A stretch of 64,000 bases of DNA. Source: Plantago ovata (Eukaryota; Streptophyta; Magnoliopsida; Lamiales; Plantaginaceae). The position numbers were made by a program, and so were the translations under genes. Under the pieces are notes generated by a model. That model was not told the DNA's origin, made no database searches, and saw nothing but the letters and a program-made list of their open reading frames with translations. Shown piece after piece: positions 32,208 to 42,079 of this stretch (within the stretch, counting starts at the first letter, position 1; every line of letters begins with the position of its first letter). The DNA lies in contig CM051455.1 in assembly GCA_028274465.1 (NCBI GenBank), positions 94,992,365-95,056,364 of the forward strand, written 5' to 3'.

Positions 32208-33213
32208 CCCGTGTAATTATGTACTTAAGAGGCGACATGTTCTTCACCTTGATATTGAGATTGACAAATGCCTAGGAAGGAGGTAGAGTGAGGTGTGTGA
32301 TCCTTTGTATTAAACCTATTCTTTCGAATAGGTTTGGGGAGGGGGTTGCCGTTGTTGTTCTTGTCTTTCGTCTTTTTGAGTCGTAAAATTTGTTCTTTTT
32401 CTTTTGTTGTCTTGTAGTCCAACCTATTCTTTCAAATAGGTTTGGGAAGATGTTTGTGGTTATTTTTCTATTCGTTGTTGCTACTGCTTGCCTATATAAA
32501 AAAAAACAAAAAAAGCCAAAAAGAAGAAAAAAAAAAAAAAGAAAAGAAACAAAAAAGAAAAAAAGAGAAAAAAAAGAATAAACAATACGACCCAAAAAGC
32601 AAAAGAAGGCTCAAAAGCAAGCAAAAAGCAGTCTCTGTCAAGTGTTGTAAATAATTTTCAGTTTTTCGTTGTGTAAGTGTCGAGTTGTAAATTCTTCCTT
32701 GTGTTTCATGTCGCCTTGTGTTGAGGCCTGTTCTTGACCACCCTCGTCCTGCCATTCAGGAAGTGGTTGAAACAGAATCATTCTTTGAGAGTCTGCGTAG
32801 AAGAAGGGAGTGTTTTATTTCTAGGGAACCCTCCTTCGTTTGATGAGAGCCAGTATTGGTTCGCCATCTCTTGAGGAAAAGTCTCACCTGGTGAACAGAA
32901 GTAAGTCCTCAGTTTCATAGGCACAGGCCAATCATAGTATGATAATATGCATCATTGTGTCATTATTGACCAGTTGCAGGTAGAAGATGTTACGAGAGAC
33001 TCCTCGGTTTAACAAAGTGCACATGTGAATGTGTACATTCTCAATCGAGACTTTCTTCAACCTACTTGCATGTTATGATTTGTATGGTCTTTGTTCATAA
33101 GCACTTGGTAGATTCAAGAGATTAGTTCTTCTCTCTTGGCATGAGACTTCTTTTTGTGTTGCATTTAGTTAGTTTGTTGCTTGAGGACAAGCAAGGGTTC
33201 GGTTTGGGAAGTT
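32208..33213 (+). other. N1 3' untranslated region, right part, with twin hairpins and polypurine tract
   Basis: Continues the N1 3' UTR after Cop1. Holds hairpins at 32312-32335 (10-bp arms AAACCTATTC / GAATAGGTTT) and 32421-32442 (one mismatch at the loop end), an A/G-rich tract (about 32500-32620), GACCACCCTCGTCCTGCCAT and the polypurine tract TTTGGGAAGTT ending at 33213. Confidence 0.75.
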
Positions 33214-34643
33214 TGATGAACGTATTTTTAGCACGTTCATCTTGTCTTTTTCGCCGCTTTTTGCTATCTTTGAGTCTAGTTTTGTTGTTAGTTTTCTAGA
33301 ATAGTATCACGTTTTGTTTGTTTGTCATTTCTGAGGTACTTAGACACAAAGTGGCGGTTTTGAGCTCAAACATAGCATTTTGGATGCAATTGGATCATGT
33401 TTGAGCACCACGACTTCCATGGACATGCTTGCTAGTGCACAGGACCTAATAAGTGATTGTATGTGTGTTTCCTAGGTGACCGGAGGATATTCAGATCTTG
33501 GAGCTGAAGAAAAAGAGTCGAAGCTGCATTTTGGTTCCAGGTGAAGCGCCCACGATTGAGGTGAAGTGCCCAGAACCAAGTCCATAAGCAAGATTGGAGC
33601 AGAATTGAGCCATGTTCCACAGTGCTGCTGGGCAAAGCGCCTGGCTAGGCGACCCGCCCAGCTCTGCCAGGCGCTTCACCCTGTTTAAAAGGTAGCAACA
33701 TATTTTCCTCATTAAATACACATTTTCAGTTACATTTTGAGATTCTCAGACTTGCACCTGCGTTTTTTTTTGGGAGCTCTCTCTAGCCCTAATTCTTAGT
33801 TTTGAACATTTTCACCATTGTAATACATTAGAGATTGAAGATTTGGCAATATGATTGCATCCTACATTCATCTATGGAGAGGTTTCTAGATCAAAACCAT
33901 CAAGTAGTAACAGCTTTGGTGGTAACTTTGTATCAATTCCATCTTCTATATTTGAATTCATGTTTTCCTTTGCTTATTCATATGAAATGATGTTTAATGT
34001 TATGAGTATGAGTAGCTAAATCCCTTTGTGTTGGTGGTAGTATGAGAATTCAATCATAATATGAATTACGTTGTGCTTGTATCAGGCTCCGAGTCGATCT
34101 TGTTGCATGTTTTATCTCGTTTGACATAGTTGCCATTCAAATATCTTCGAATATGAGTATGTGACAAAATCTTGGTCATTTAAGGCTATGATCTATGATT
34201 TGAAAACATGCAAGCATGCTAGATAAATAGTGTAAACGATTGCAGTACTAAAGTATCAATAAGATCCTTTCAAGAAGTGTGTCTTAAACTTGTCTAGGCG
34301 GTTTAATTTGTAGAACTTGTTGAAGGCTTTACGCACCGAACATACAAGCATTTACATGATTCATTGCATGATTGTTCCAGATTACTACCACCAACCCTTT
34401 CTCATAATTGTTTACAAAGAAATTCGTTCAAGTTGCATCCTAATTGCTCGTTTGCTCAATGTTTTACAAACTCTTTTTAAACACTTGATCCGTTCACTGA
34501 AAGGACTTGCGAAAACTACCAACAAAGCCATGCTAGGTCCCGACAGAACGACCCTCGAGGACAACTTGCCATTGCAATAAGTTTTGTGTAGTGATAAATG
34601 TTCTTTGGCTTTTAAACAAATATTAATTTTATTCAAACGATCA
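33214..34643 (+). repeat. N1 3' LTR
   Basis: 1430 bp, TGATGAACG...GATCA, followed by the TSD CTGGT (34644-34648). The palindrome block at 33535-33680 is one unit shorter than in the 5' LTR. Otherwise collinear with 13783-15190 with scattered substitutions and a 39-bp insertion-like segment near 34400. Confidence 0.9.
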
Positions 34644-35632
34644 CTGGTATATGTAGATGATATAATCTTCGGGGGCAACAAACATGAAGAACTCATGTAT
34701 ATCAAAACAAAATTGCAACGAGAGTTCAAGATTAGAGACTTGGGAAAGTTAAAATTCTTTCTTGGATGTGAGATAGCTAGAGGACAAAGTGGAATACATA
34801 TTTCACAAAGGAAATATGCTTCTGAAATTATTGAATCAGTAGAATTACATGGTTGTAAACCTACAATTAGCACCATAGAACAAAATCACAAGATGAAACC
34901 TTTTGATGAAGAAAAGGACTCAGCAAAGCTTTTGATGAGAAATCCATTACAATATAGAAAATTATTAGGAAAAATCTTCTATCCTACAATAACAAGGCCT
35001 GGAATCTCCTATGCAATAGGAATCTTGAGTGAGTTCATGGAAAAACCAAAGAGATCACATTTTGATAGCCTGCTAAGACTTGTTAAGTATTTAAAGAACA
35101 ACATAGGGGATGGCTTATACTTCAATTCAAAGCCAGAAAAGGAGCTTGTTGTTCATAGTGATGCTGATTTTGGAGGTTGCACATTCTTTAGAAAATATCT
35201 TACAGGTTATTGTGTACTATATGGTGGATCCTTGATAAGATGGAATTCAAAGAAGCAACAAACACTAAGCAAGTCATCAGCTGAATCAGAATATAGAGCT
35301 ACTTCTATAGCATGTGGTGAAATTGTCTGGTTAATTAGATTATTCAAGGACTTTGCACCTGTCATTAAGCAACCTGTTGAGCTGATGTGTGATAATCAAT
35401 CAGCAATTCATCTTAAAAAAGAATCATGTTTTTAATGAAAGAACTAACCACATTGAGATTGACTGCCATCACATAAGAGAGAGGTTGAAGATGGAACTAT
35501 GAAAGTGAAGTATGTTCCTTCTAAACACCAATGGGCATACATTTTTACAAAGGCAGTTTCAGGGGAAGACTTGAATTCCATCTGTAGAAAGATGGGAATT
35601 ACGAATATCTACACTCCCATCTTGAGGCGAAG
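34644..35632 (+). pseudogene. A1 copia reverse transcriptase C-terminus and RNase H
   Basis: Resumes exactly at the catalytic motif: LVYVDDIIFG (YVDD codons 34650-34661), then KIRDLGKLKFFLGCEIARGQ, HISQRKYASEII, QYRKLLGKIFYPTITRPGIS, HSDADFGGCTFFRKYLTG, a KSSAESEYRA RNase H motif and CDNQSAIHL. The frame is open to 35435, then a frameshift and stop. The tail (VKYVPSKHQWAYIFTKAVSG, CRKMGITNIYTP) is read from 35499. The 3' LTR begins at 35633 after a weak polypurine tract (TTGAGGCGAAG). Confidence 0.9.
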
Positions 35633-36161
35633 TGTTAGAAATCATGAGAATAGACAGTTGCGTAGAGAGTTGAGGAAAAGAAAATATGAAGAACATAAAT
35701 TTGTGCAGAACAAAAAGCATGAAGGAAAGAATTGTAGGTCGCACTAGTCCGTCTCATAGGATGCCAAGCCGAAGTAAATGGAGTCCAAACAAGACAGTCG
35801 AAAGTGGACAAGAAGACATCATTACAAGCAGTAGAAGACAAGAAGAAGCATGTGGGTCTCTACACCATGCTTCCATGTTTCAAGAATGTAGCAAGACAAA
35901 TTACTGCAGCAGTACAGGACCCAATAAAGTATGGGGCAACGACTAAATGAAAGGGAGAACACTCTGCAGAATCAAGTTGATCAACTGTGTGATCAATTGT
36001 GTTATCAACGGACTAGTGGTTACATAGATTAAAAGCAATATACTTCTCCTATATATATATAAGGGAGCCGAGTCTTATCTGTATGTAATCTATTCCATTC
36101 ATCAATTACACAAAAACGCTTACGCTATTTTCAATCAATACAAATTCTTCATTTTTTATCA
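35633..36161 (+). repeat. A1 3' LTR (full length, 529 bp)
   Basis: TGTTAGAAATC...TTTTTTATCA. It contains a TATATATATAAGGGAG promoter region (about 36051) and ends like the 5' LTR at 912. No host target sequence follows; instead two partial LTR copies and another internal region of the same family follow head to tail. Confidence 0.9.
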
Positions 36162-36515
36162 GTGAACAAGAAGGCATCACTACAAGTAGTAGAAGACAAG
36201 AAAAAGCATGTGGGTGTCTAAAAAATGCTTCCATCTTTAAAGAAAATATGTAGCAAGACAAATTAATGAAGTAGTACGGGACCCAAGAAAGTATGCAGCA
36301 ACGAGTAAATGCAAGGGAGAACACTCTGTGGATACAAGTTGATCAATTGTGTTATCAACGGACTAGTGGTTACTTAGGTTAAAAGAAATATACTTATATA
36401 TATATTATATATATAAGGGAGCTGAGTCTTATCTGTATGTACTCTATTCCATTCATCAATAACACAAAAACGCTTACGCTATTTTCAATCAATACGAATT
36501 CTTCATTTTTTATCA
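36162..36515 (+). repeat. partial A-family LTR, tandem copy 2
   Basis: Starts at the position equivalent to 35804 of the 3' LTR (GTGAACAAGAAGGCATCA) and runs to the LTR end ATTTTTTATCA. It lacks the first ~170 bp of the LTR. Confidence 0.88.
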
Positions 36516-36751
36516 CTGGACAAGAAGGCAACATTACAAGTAGTAGAAGACAAGAAGAAGCATGTGGGTCTCTAAACCATGCTTCCATCTTTAAAGAAAA
36601 TATGTAGCAAGACAAATTACTGAAGCAGTACGGGACCCAAGAAAGTATGCAGCAACGAGTAAATGGAAGGGAGAACACTTTGTAGAAACAAGTTGATCAA
36701 CTGTGTTATCAACGGACTAGTGGTTACTTAGACTAAAAGCAATATACTTCT

Positions 36752-36806
<55 letters not shown>

Positions 36807-36913
36807 ATGTATAAAGGAGCTAAGTCTTATCTGTATGTACTCTATTCCATTCATCAATAACACAAAAACGCTTCCGCCATTTTCAATCAATACAAATTCT
36901 TAATCTTTTATCA
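36516..36913 (+). repeat. partial A-family LTR, tandem copy 3, serving as 5' LTR of A2
   Basis: Starts at the same internal point (CTGGACAAGAAGGC) and ends TTTTATCA, followed directly by the A2 primer-binding site. Contains an expanded (TA)n tract at 36755-36798 in the TATA region. Confidence 0.88.
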
Positions 36914-37036
36914 TGGTATTAGAGCTTAGGTTTTTCGATTCTCAAAATACTTTTCTCACCCTTCCAAATCTTTCTTCCTTGCTTGAAACAGTCATACGTT
37001 TCTCACCCTTCCAAATCTTTCTTCCTTACTTGAAAC
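36914..37036 (+). other. A2 primer-binding site and leader with a 46-bp duplication
   Basis: TGGTATTAGAGCT (36914-36926) is a one-mismatch initiator-Met site. The leader then carries TTCTCACCCTTCCAAATCTT... twice (starting about 36953 and 36999), each copy ending in CTTGAAACA; A1 has one copy (953-988). The gag ATG follows at 37037. Confidence 0.85.
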
Positions 37037-37194
37037 ATGACTGGAACTTCTGGTTCTACTGAGACCAGTGGGTCTACTCCCGTCCATGAAGACGCACTTA
37101 GTCCTTACTATCTCCACCACACTGACAATTCCATCTCTGGTGCTATTCAACCAGTCCTTAATGGAACAAACTATCATACTTGGCAGAGCGCTTT
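37037..37194 (+). pseudogene. A2 copia gag, N-terminal piece
   Basis: MTGTSGSTETSGSTP... to GTNYHTWQSAF, nearly identical to A1 gag residues 1-53, then cut at 37194 by the N2c2 LTR. The gag resumes, with a deletion, at 44766. Confidence 0.88.
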
Positions 37195-38365
37195 TGATGA
37201 ACGTGTATTTTACACTTTCATTCGAGTCTTTTTTCACCAATTTAGCTATCCTCTATGTTATTTTAGCTATATTCTAGTGCATTTTATTAGAATAGTGTCA
37301 CGTTTCCCTTTAGTTTGCATTTTACAGGTTTTAGGTGAAAAACATGGTTTTCCGGGCAATTATATTGAAGAGAGCGAAGAATCGGTCTTCCGAGGACATT
37401 TTTGGAGTATCTAGATGATTCCGGATGGGATTTGAAGTCTAGGGGTCGAGTCTAAAGGCTAAAAGGTCACTAGAAGGCAAAAACCGAGTCCGAAAAGGAA
37501 AAGAAATCCAAAAACGCGTCGAAAACGCCTTTCTCGCCGACTGAAGCTCCCGGGCGGTTCGCCCGGGATGTGGGGCGGTTCACCCCACACCAGGCGATTC
37601 GCCCGGTGTGTGGGGCGACTCGCCCCACGCTTGCCGAACTCCTATACTTTCTCAGACCTTTTTTCATACCTTTCTCATTAGTTTTAGGTAGGAATTCTCC
37701 AGAGCCTGTTCTGGGAATTCTTAGCATAGGAGACACTTTTTCTTATCGATTTGGAGCTTGTGAGATTGCGATTCTTCGGAGGTTGACAACCTTCGGTAAC
37801 ATTGTATCTCACGATTTTTCTATTTATATTTATATATCTTTCAACATGTTTTCATTCAATCTTGCTATGATTTCTGTTGATTGCATGACATCTATGAGTA
37901 GCTAAATCTATCGTTGGTGATAGTATGTGATTTCTTAGCGAACGGTTATTAATTATGCATGATGGAGGTAATGCGAATCAGACTTTGAGTTATTGCTTTA
38001 TTTCTTTGATCTATCTAAGCCCTCTATCTTCGTAGTGTTGAATAAAACGGAACACATTGGACAATTCATGATCAAAGATCTATATGCAAAACGATCAGGT
38101 ACTTCATGCATGATTATTAACCTGCTATGTTTTGAATGATCATGCTATCACTAACTTCCATTATGTTGATAAGAAAAACCTGTGCTAAGTCGTCTGTTGA
38201 TTTTATAGTTTAAGTTAGATTAGATAAAGCTAGTAATAGTCCTTAGAGATCGACACTCGATGTTATTTTACTGCTACACTACGGTTTTCGTTGTAGTTGT
38301 GAATTGCCTTTGGCTAAAAACAAATTTATTTGATTAATTTGAATCTGACAAAATCTAGTTCATCA
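37195..38365 (+). repeat. N2c2 5' LTR (TATA box deleted)
   Basis: 1171 bp. Near 37645 it reads CTCCTATACTTTCTCAG where the 3' LTR (about 44010) has CTCCTATATATAGTTG...CATACTTTCTCAG, so about 30 bp including the TATATATAG box are missing. Palindromes lie at 37553-37628, one with a stem mismatch. Confidence 0.9.
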
Positions 38366-38382
38366 GGCGCCGTTGCCGGGGA
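38366..38382 (+). other. N2c2 primer-binding site (Athila/Tat type)
   Basis: GGCGCCGTTGCCGGGGA immediately after the LTR end CATCA. Only the leading T of the N1 version is missing. Confidence 0.88.
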
Positions 38383-38505
38383 CTGTACTCCTTTTTTCTG
38401 TTTAGCTTTTATATATTTTCAGCATTCAATTCCTAGTTTTAGAAGTTTTTATTTTTTCTATTTGATCTCTCTGATACTCCTTTTTTAGCTTGTTACAGAT
38501 AGTGT

Positions 38506-40525
38506 ATGCGAAGTACACGATCTAGGGGAACACCGCTTGCTGAATCAATCGCTGAAATCGACAGAGTCTACCACCAAAGAAGGCGACTACTTCGACGACG
38601 TGAACTAGAGGAAATAGAGGATACCGATTTCTCTGAATCTCTACACAGTATTTTTAAGGAAATCGTCTTAATGGCAGAAGCTAGACCACTGAAAGCATGG
38701 GTTCAACCCTCCAAGGATCGTATGAGGGGACTGGCGATTGTTCTTTCGTCTGCAACTCGAGATCTGGAAATAAAAAACCACGCGTTCCAACAACTTCCGA
38801 GGTTCTATGGCTTAGCAAGGGAAGATGTGATGGGGTACTTGCACGATATCGATGATTTCGTCAACCAACTCCCACGACCCGGAGCTGAAATAACAACGGA
38901 TGAGTTGAGAATGAAGGTTTTTGCGATGGGGCTTGGCGACAGAGCCAAGTCATGGTTGAGTTCTCTACCGGCAGGTTCGCTGGACACTTGGGAGAAGGTT
39001 TTTTCAGCATTCATGGAGAAATACTTTCCCCACACCTTGACTACCGTGCTTAAGGCGCAAATCACTGGGTTCAAACAAGACTATGATGAGACCATCTACA
39101 CCGCGTTTGAGAGGTTCCAAGACCTCATGAACAAGTGCCCTCACCATTGTTTTGAGCTTTCGGATCTTGTCCAATAGCAATGGTTAGGAGATGTGGTCCT
39201 GAAGCTCCACCTACTCAGGAGGCCCCTATGTATGGGGGGAATGGGGATCGATTCGAGTGCTTTACCAATGAGTTGAGACAAGTCCTCAAGAACTCCGCTG
39301 GAACAGCTATGTCAAACAAGGTTTGCCGAATATGCAAGAACTATGGGCATGGAGCTCATATGTGTAGATCGGAGCTTGCATATGATGATGGCAACAGGGT
39401 TCAAGGAGGCGAAGAGGAAGCTTTTGCTACGGAATTTGGTACTCAAGAAGCTAGCTACGGACAAGATGGTAGGAATCCTCGAGGTGGATTTTGGAGAAGA
39501 GGGTTCCGGAACAATTAGGGATATGCACCGTCTAGCCAAACTTATGGCCCTAACCAAGACCGTAGTAGGCTTAACTATGGTAATGATCACTGCAAAAATT
39601 CCGCTCCCAAAGAGCAACCGAAGTCGAAGACAGCTCTACTCATGGATAACTTGCAAAAGATGGTTGATCACACCCAAAGTTTTATTAAGCGTTATGAAGA
39701 AGATTCTGAGAAGACTAGGGCGAGGCTTGATCGATTGGAAGAGAGCACTAGGCTTGCCCATCAAAAGATTCAAGAGTTGATTGACCGTGGAGCAAGTAGG
39801 GAGCAACGGAAGTTGCCTAGCAACACTGAAAGTCGATGTCCATTACCTTGGTGGGTGATCTTCCTCTTGAAATCACCATCAAGAAGGTTGCTAAATGTGA
39901 GCGTTGCAAGTATGAAGAACCCCCACTAGCCAAGGAAGAAGAGAAGGACCTTGGTTCTGATGAGAGTGAAGAGGAGCAAGAGGATCCCGAGCCAATCCCT
40001 CAAAGTTTCGATGTTAAGGTCGGGATTGGTGAACTTGAAGATGTTCGTGGCACACTGGATACGGGATCTTACTCTAATGTGCTCCCAATGAATGTGTTTG
40101 AGAAGAGTAGCCTTGGAAAACTATCTGAGCATAAGGCTATTGTGCAATTGGCGGATGGATCCTTTGTGAGACCCGAAGGCGTTGTGATGAACGTATTGGT
40201 GAAGATTGGTGAAGCTTTTTTGTACACAAACTTTGTAGTTATGCCGGCGTCTACACCTGGGATGGGGGATGTTGTTCTCATGGGGCGAACGTTCTTGAAT
40301 AAGCTACGCTCCGTGATAGACATCTACCGAGGAACTTGCACCATTGAGATGGATGGCAAGCGACATGTGTTGCGAGCCATATTTGATCCAAATATTCACT
40401 TCAATGCTTCTCACACCATTAACTATTTTGGTCTTGCTGTCTATGTTCATTCTTATTCACAGGTATGTGGCATTAGGATGAGATCAATGAAGGGGAAGTC
40501 TAGTACCCTGAAGAAGAAGAGCTAG
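38506..40525 (+). pseudogene. N2c2 ORF1: Athila-like gag and protease
   Basis: ATG at 38506. The first frame (to 39177) holds an Arg-rich N-terminus and a complete Retrotrans_gag domain (VFAMGLGDRAKSWLSSLPAG, DTWEKVFSAFMEKYFP, FERFQDLMNKCPHH). A frameshift and a short deletion near 39180 lead to a second frame with the zinc knuckle CRICKNYGHGAHMC (about 39328-39370), a Gly/Arg-rich segment and a coiled-coil-like stretch (39642-39790). A second frameshift near 39836 leads to the protease: SFDVKVGIGELEDVRGTLDT, active-site LDTGSYSNVLP (about 40055-40090), VVLMGRTFLNKLRSVIDIYR. The chain ends at 40525 with a Lys-rich tail, i.e. straight after protease. Compared with N1 this copy keeps the capsid, so the two together define the family ORF1. 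Confidence 0.87.
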
Positions 40526-40568
40526 GAGTAAGAAGAAGTCGAGTCAAAGACTATAAACAATGGCGCTA

Positions 40569-40586
40569 TCCGGGAGGCAACCCGGA
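40569..40586 (+). other. hairpin downstream of N2c2 ORF1 (TCCGGG / CCCGGA)
   Basis: Perfect 6-bp stem with loop AGGCAA, 43 bp after the ORF1 stop. Compensated relative to the N1 hairpin at 17049-17066 (CTCGGG / CCCGAG). Confidence 0.8.
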
Positions 40587-40785
40587 GTTTTTATCCCTTT
40601 TTTATCGCTTTATTGCATTGCATGCATTCATACATTGAACAATTTGCTTTTCTTTCTGTGAATTTGTTCGTTTATGTGTCGTTTTGTGCTTATGCCTATG
40701 TTTGAGTGATTTTTTTTTCGAGTGTTTTTCGTAAGGAGAATGGTTTTCGGGGATTAAAAACTGAGATTTTCGAAAAATTTCGTCT

Positions 40786-40918
40786 CCCCACCTCTGGAGG
40801 TGGGGGGCGAGTCGCCCCACATGGCCAGAGAGCTTCGCGCTCTCTGGGCGTGGGGGGCGATTCGCCCCACATGTGGAGCGATTCGCCCCACACACGGGGC
40901 GGTTCACCCCACACCACC
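40786..40918. repeat. run of consecutive GC-rich hairpins before N2c2 ORF2
   Basis: Four perfect inverted repeats in series: CCCCACCT / AGGTGGGG (40786-40805), GGGGCGA / TCGCCCC (40804-40818), CCAGAGAGC / GCTCTCTGG (40825-40847) and GGGGCGA / TCGCCCC (40854-40868), followed by weaker ones to 40918. It lies in the untranslated spacer upstream of ORF2, the same relative place as 17186-17325 in N1. Confidence 0.85.
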
Positions 40919-41147
40919 TGAAGGTAGAAAAACGTGAGATAGCTCTTATTTCCTCATTTCTCCATCTTCTTCACTCTCTTACTCCAAAAAATTCCCAAAA
41001 AATCAAAATTTCTTCAATCTTTCATAAACCTTCAATCTTCCACCAAATTTTGTGTTCTTTAGATTCAATCGAAGCCCATTACGTGCTCTTTCTTTTCATC
41101 CGAACAAATTTCTTCCTTGTTCATTCATTCGTCGGATCTGAGGAACC

Positions 41148-42079
41148 ATGCCACAAAGGGAGAAGAGCACTTCCGTTTGGGTACAATGAGGTATTGGAGG
41201 CGGTTCGATTAGAACCATGTCAAGGGGTTTGACAAGGACGTTTTCCATGAGTTCTATGTTGGGTCTACTATTCTTCAAGAGAAGGAGAGTGATCTCGTTA
41301 GAGGTGAGTTCGAGCCATGAACTTCTGCAACAACTTCGCGGTTTATCCTTAAGGAGGAACGAGAATCCACCAGGAGTGAGCACTCTTATGACTATTCACG
41401 TACCACTGAAGGGATTGAAACCAATATTACAGCAGAAATCTGTCACAAGGACTGCAAGGTCCGAGTGAATAGGAAGGAGTCGGGGCGGCCTCATCACAAC
41501 AGATTCAGTCTTGAGTCGACAGTGGTAATGGAGTTCCGAATCGCTAACTTCATTCCAAAACATAATGACATGGACACCCAACCCCTCTTTGGGGTGCCCC
41601 TCGACTGCTTATTGAGGGAGCACCATATAGACATCGGGAGCATCAACCGTAGAGAATGTGGGCAACATTGGGCAAAGAAGAAGAAAACCTCTGAATTTCC
41701 GAGTTTCATCTCAGCTTACTAAAAGTTCCATGGGGTAGAGAACGTTGGTGAGGAAGACTGTAAGACCACTGCTCTTTCCCCTTCAACAGTTGACAGTCTA
41801 TTAGAGAGATACCGGATGGAAACCCCCATAACTGCAGAGGATGATCTTGAAGATTCTCTTCGACAATTCAATTCTTCTACTAGTGATAATGGTGACAATG
41901 AAGACAATAGGGACAATGACGATGCCATGATTACTGATGGAGGAGTTGGTCCTATTCGATCTATTAGTGGAACTACCACCACCACCACGAGCTCCGATGA
42001 TCACCAACAAGGACCCTCCAGCAATCTCAACACCTTACATCTAGTGTACTTAGCCGACCGAGGCCAAACCACACGGTAA
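41148..42079 (+). pseudogene. N2c2 ORF2: putative plant transposon protein domain, diverged and frameshifted
   Basis: ATG at 41148 gives a short basic start. The frame then shifts to FDKDVFHEFYVGS, and to a long frame from about 41390 with EFRIANFIPKHNDMD, LFGVPLDCLLREHHIDIGSI and EFPSFISAY (about 41689-41718, matching FPSIITALC of N1 ORF2). After a stop at 41720 it continues with a Thr/Asp/Asn-rich C-terminus to 42079. The EFY / VRG and FPSxI motifs, in the same order and spacing as N1 ORF2, support common descent. Function is unknown; the position matches the env-like slot of Athila elements, but no hydrophobic membrane segment is visible. Confidence 0.65.

Larger units (their letters stand above)
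13783..34643 (+). mobile_element. N1: Athila-like non-autonomous gypsy element with two ORFs
   Basis: LTRs TGATG...GATCA, TSD CTGGT at 13778-13782 and 34644-34648. The internal region has an Athila/Tat-type primer-binding site, ORF1 (gag-protease, 15334-17004), ORF2 (18050-19402), a long 3' UTR and a G-rich polypurine tract. No reverse transcriptase, RNase H or integrase is found anywhere in the internal domain. The 3' UTR is interrupted by the copia element Cop1 (19958-32202). Without that nested DNA the element is about 8.6 kb. Its organisation matches N2c2 (37195-44765) although the LTRs differ. Confidence 0.88.
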
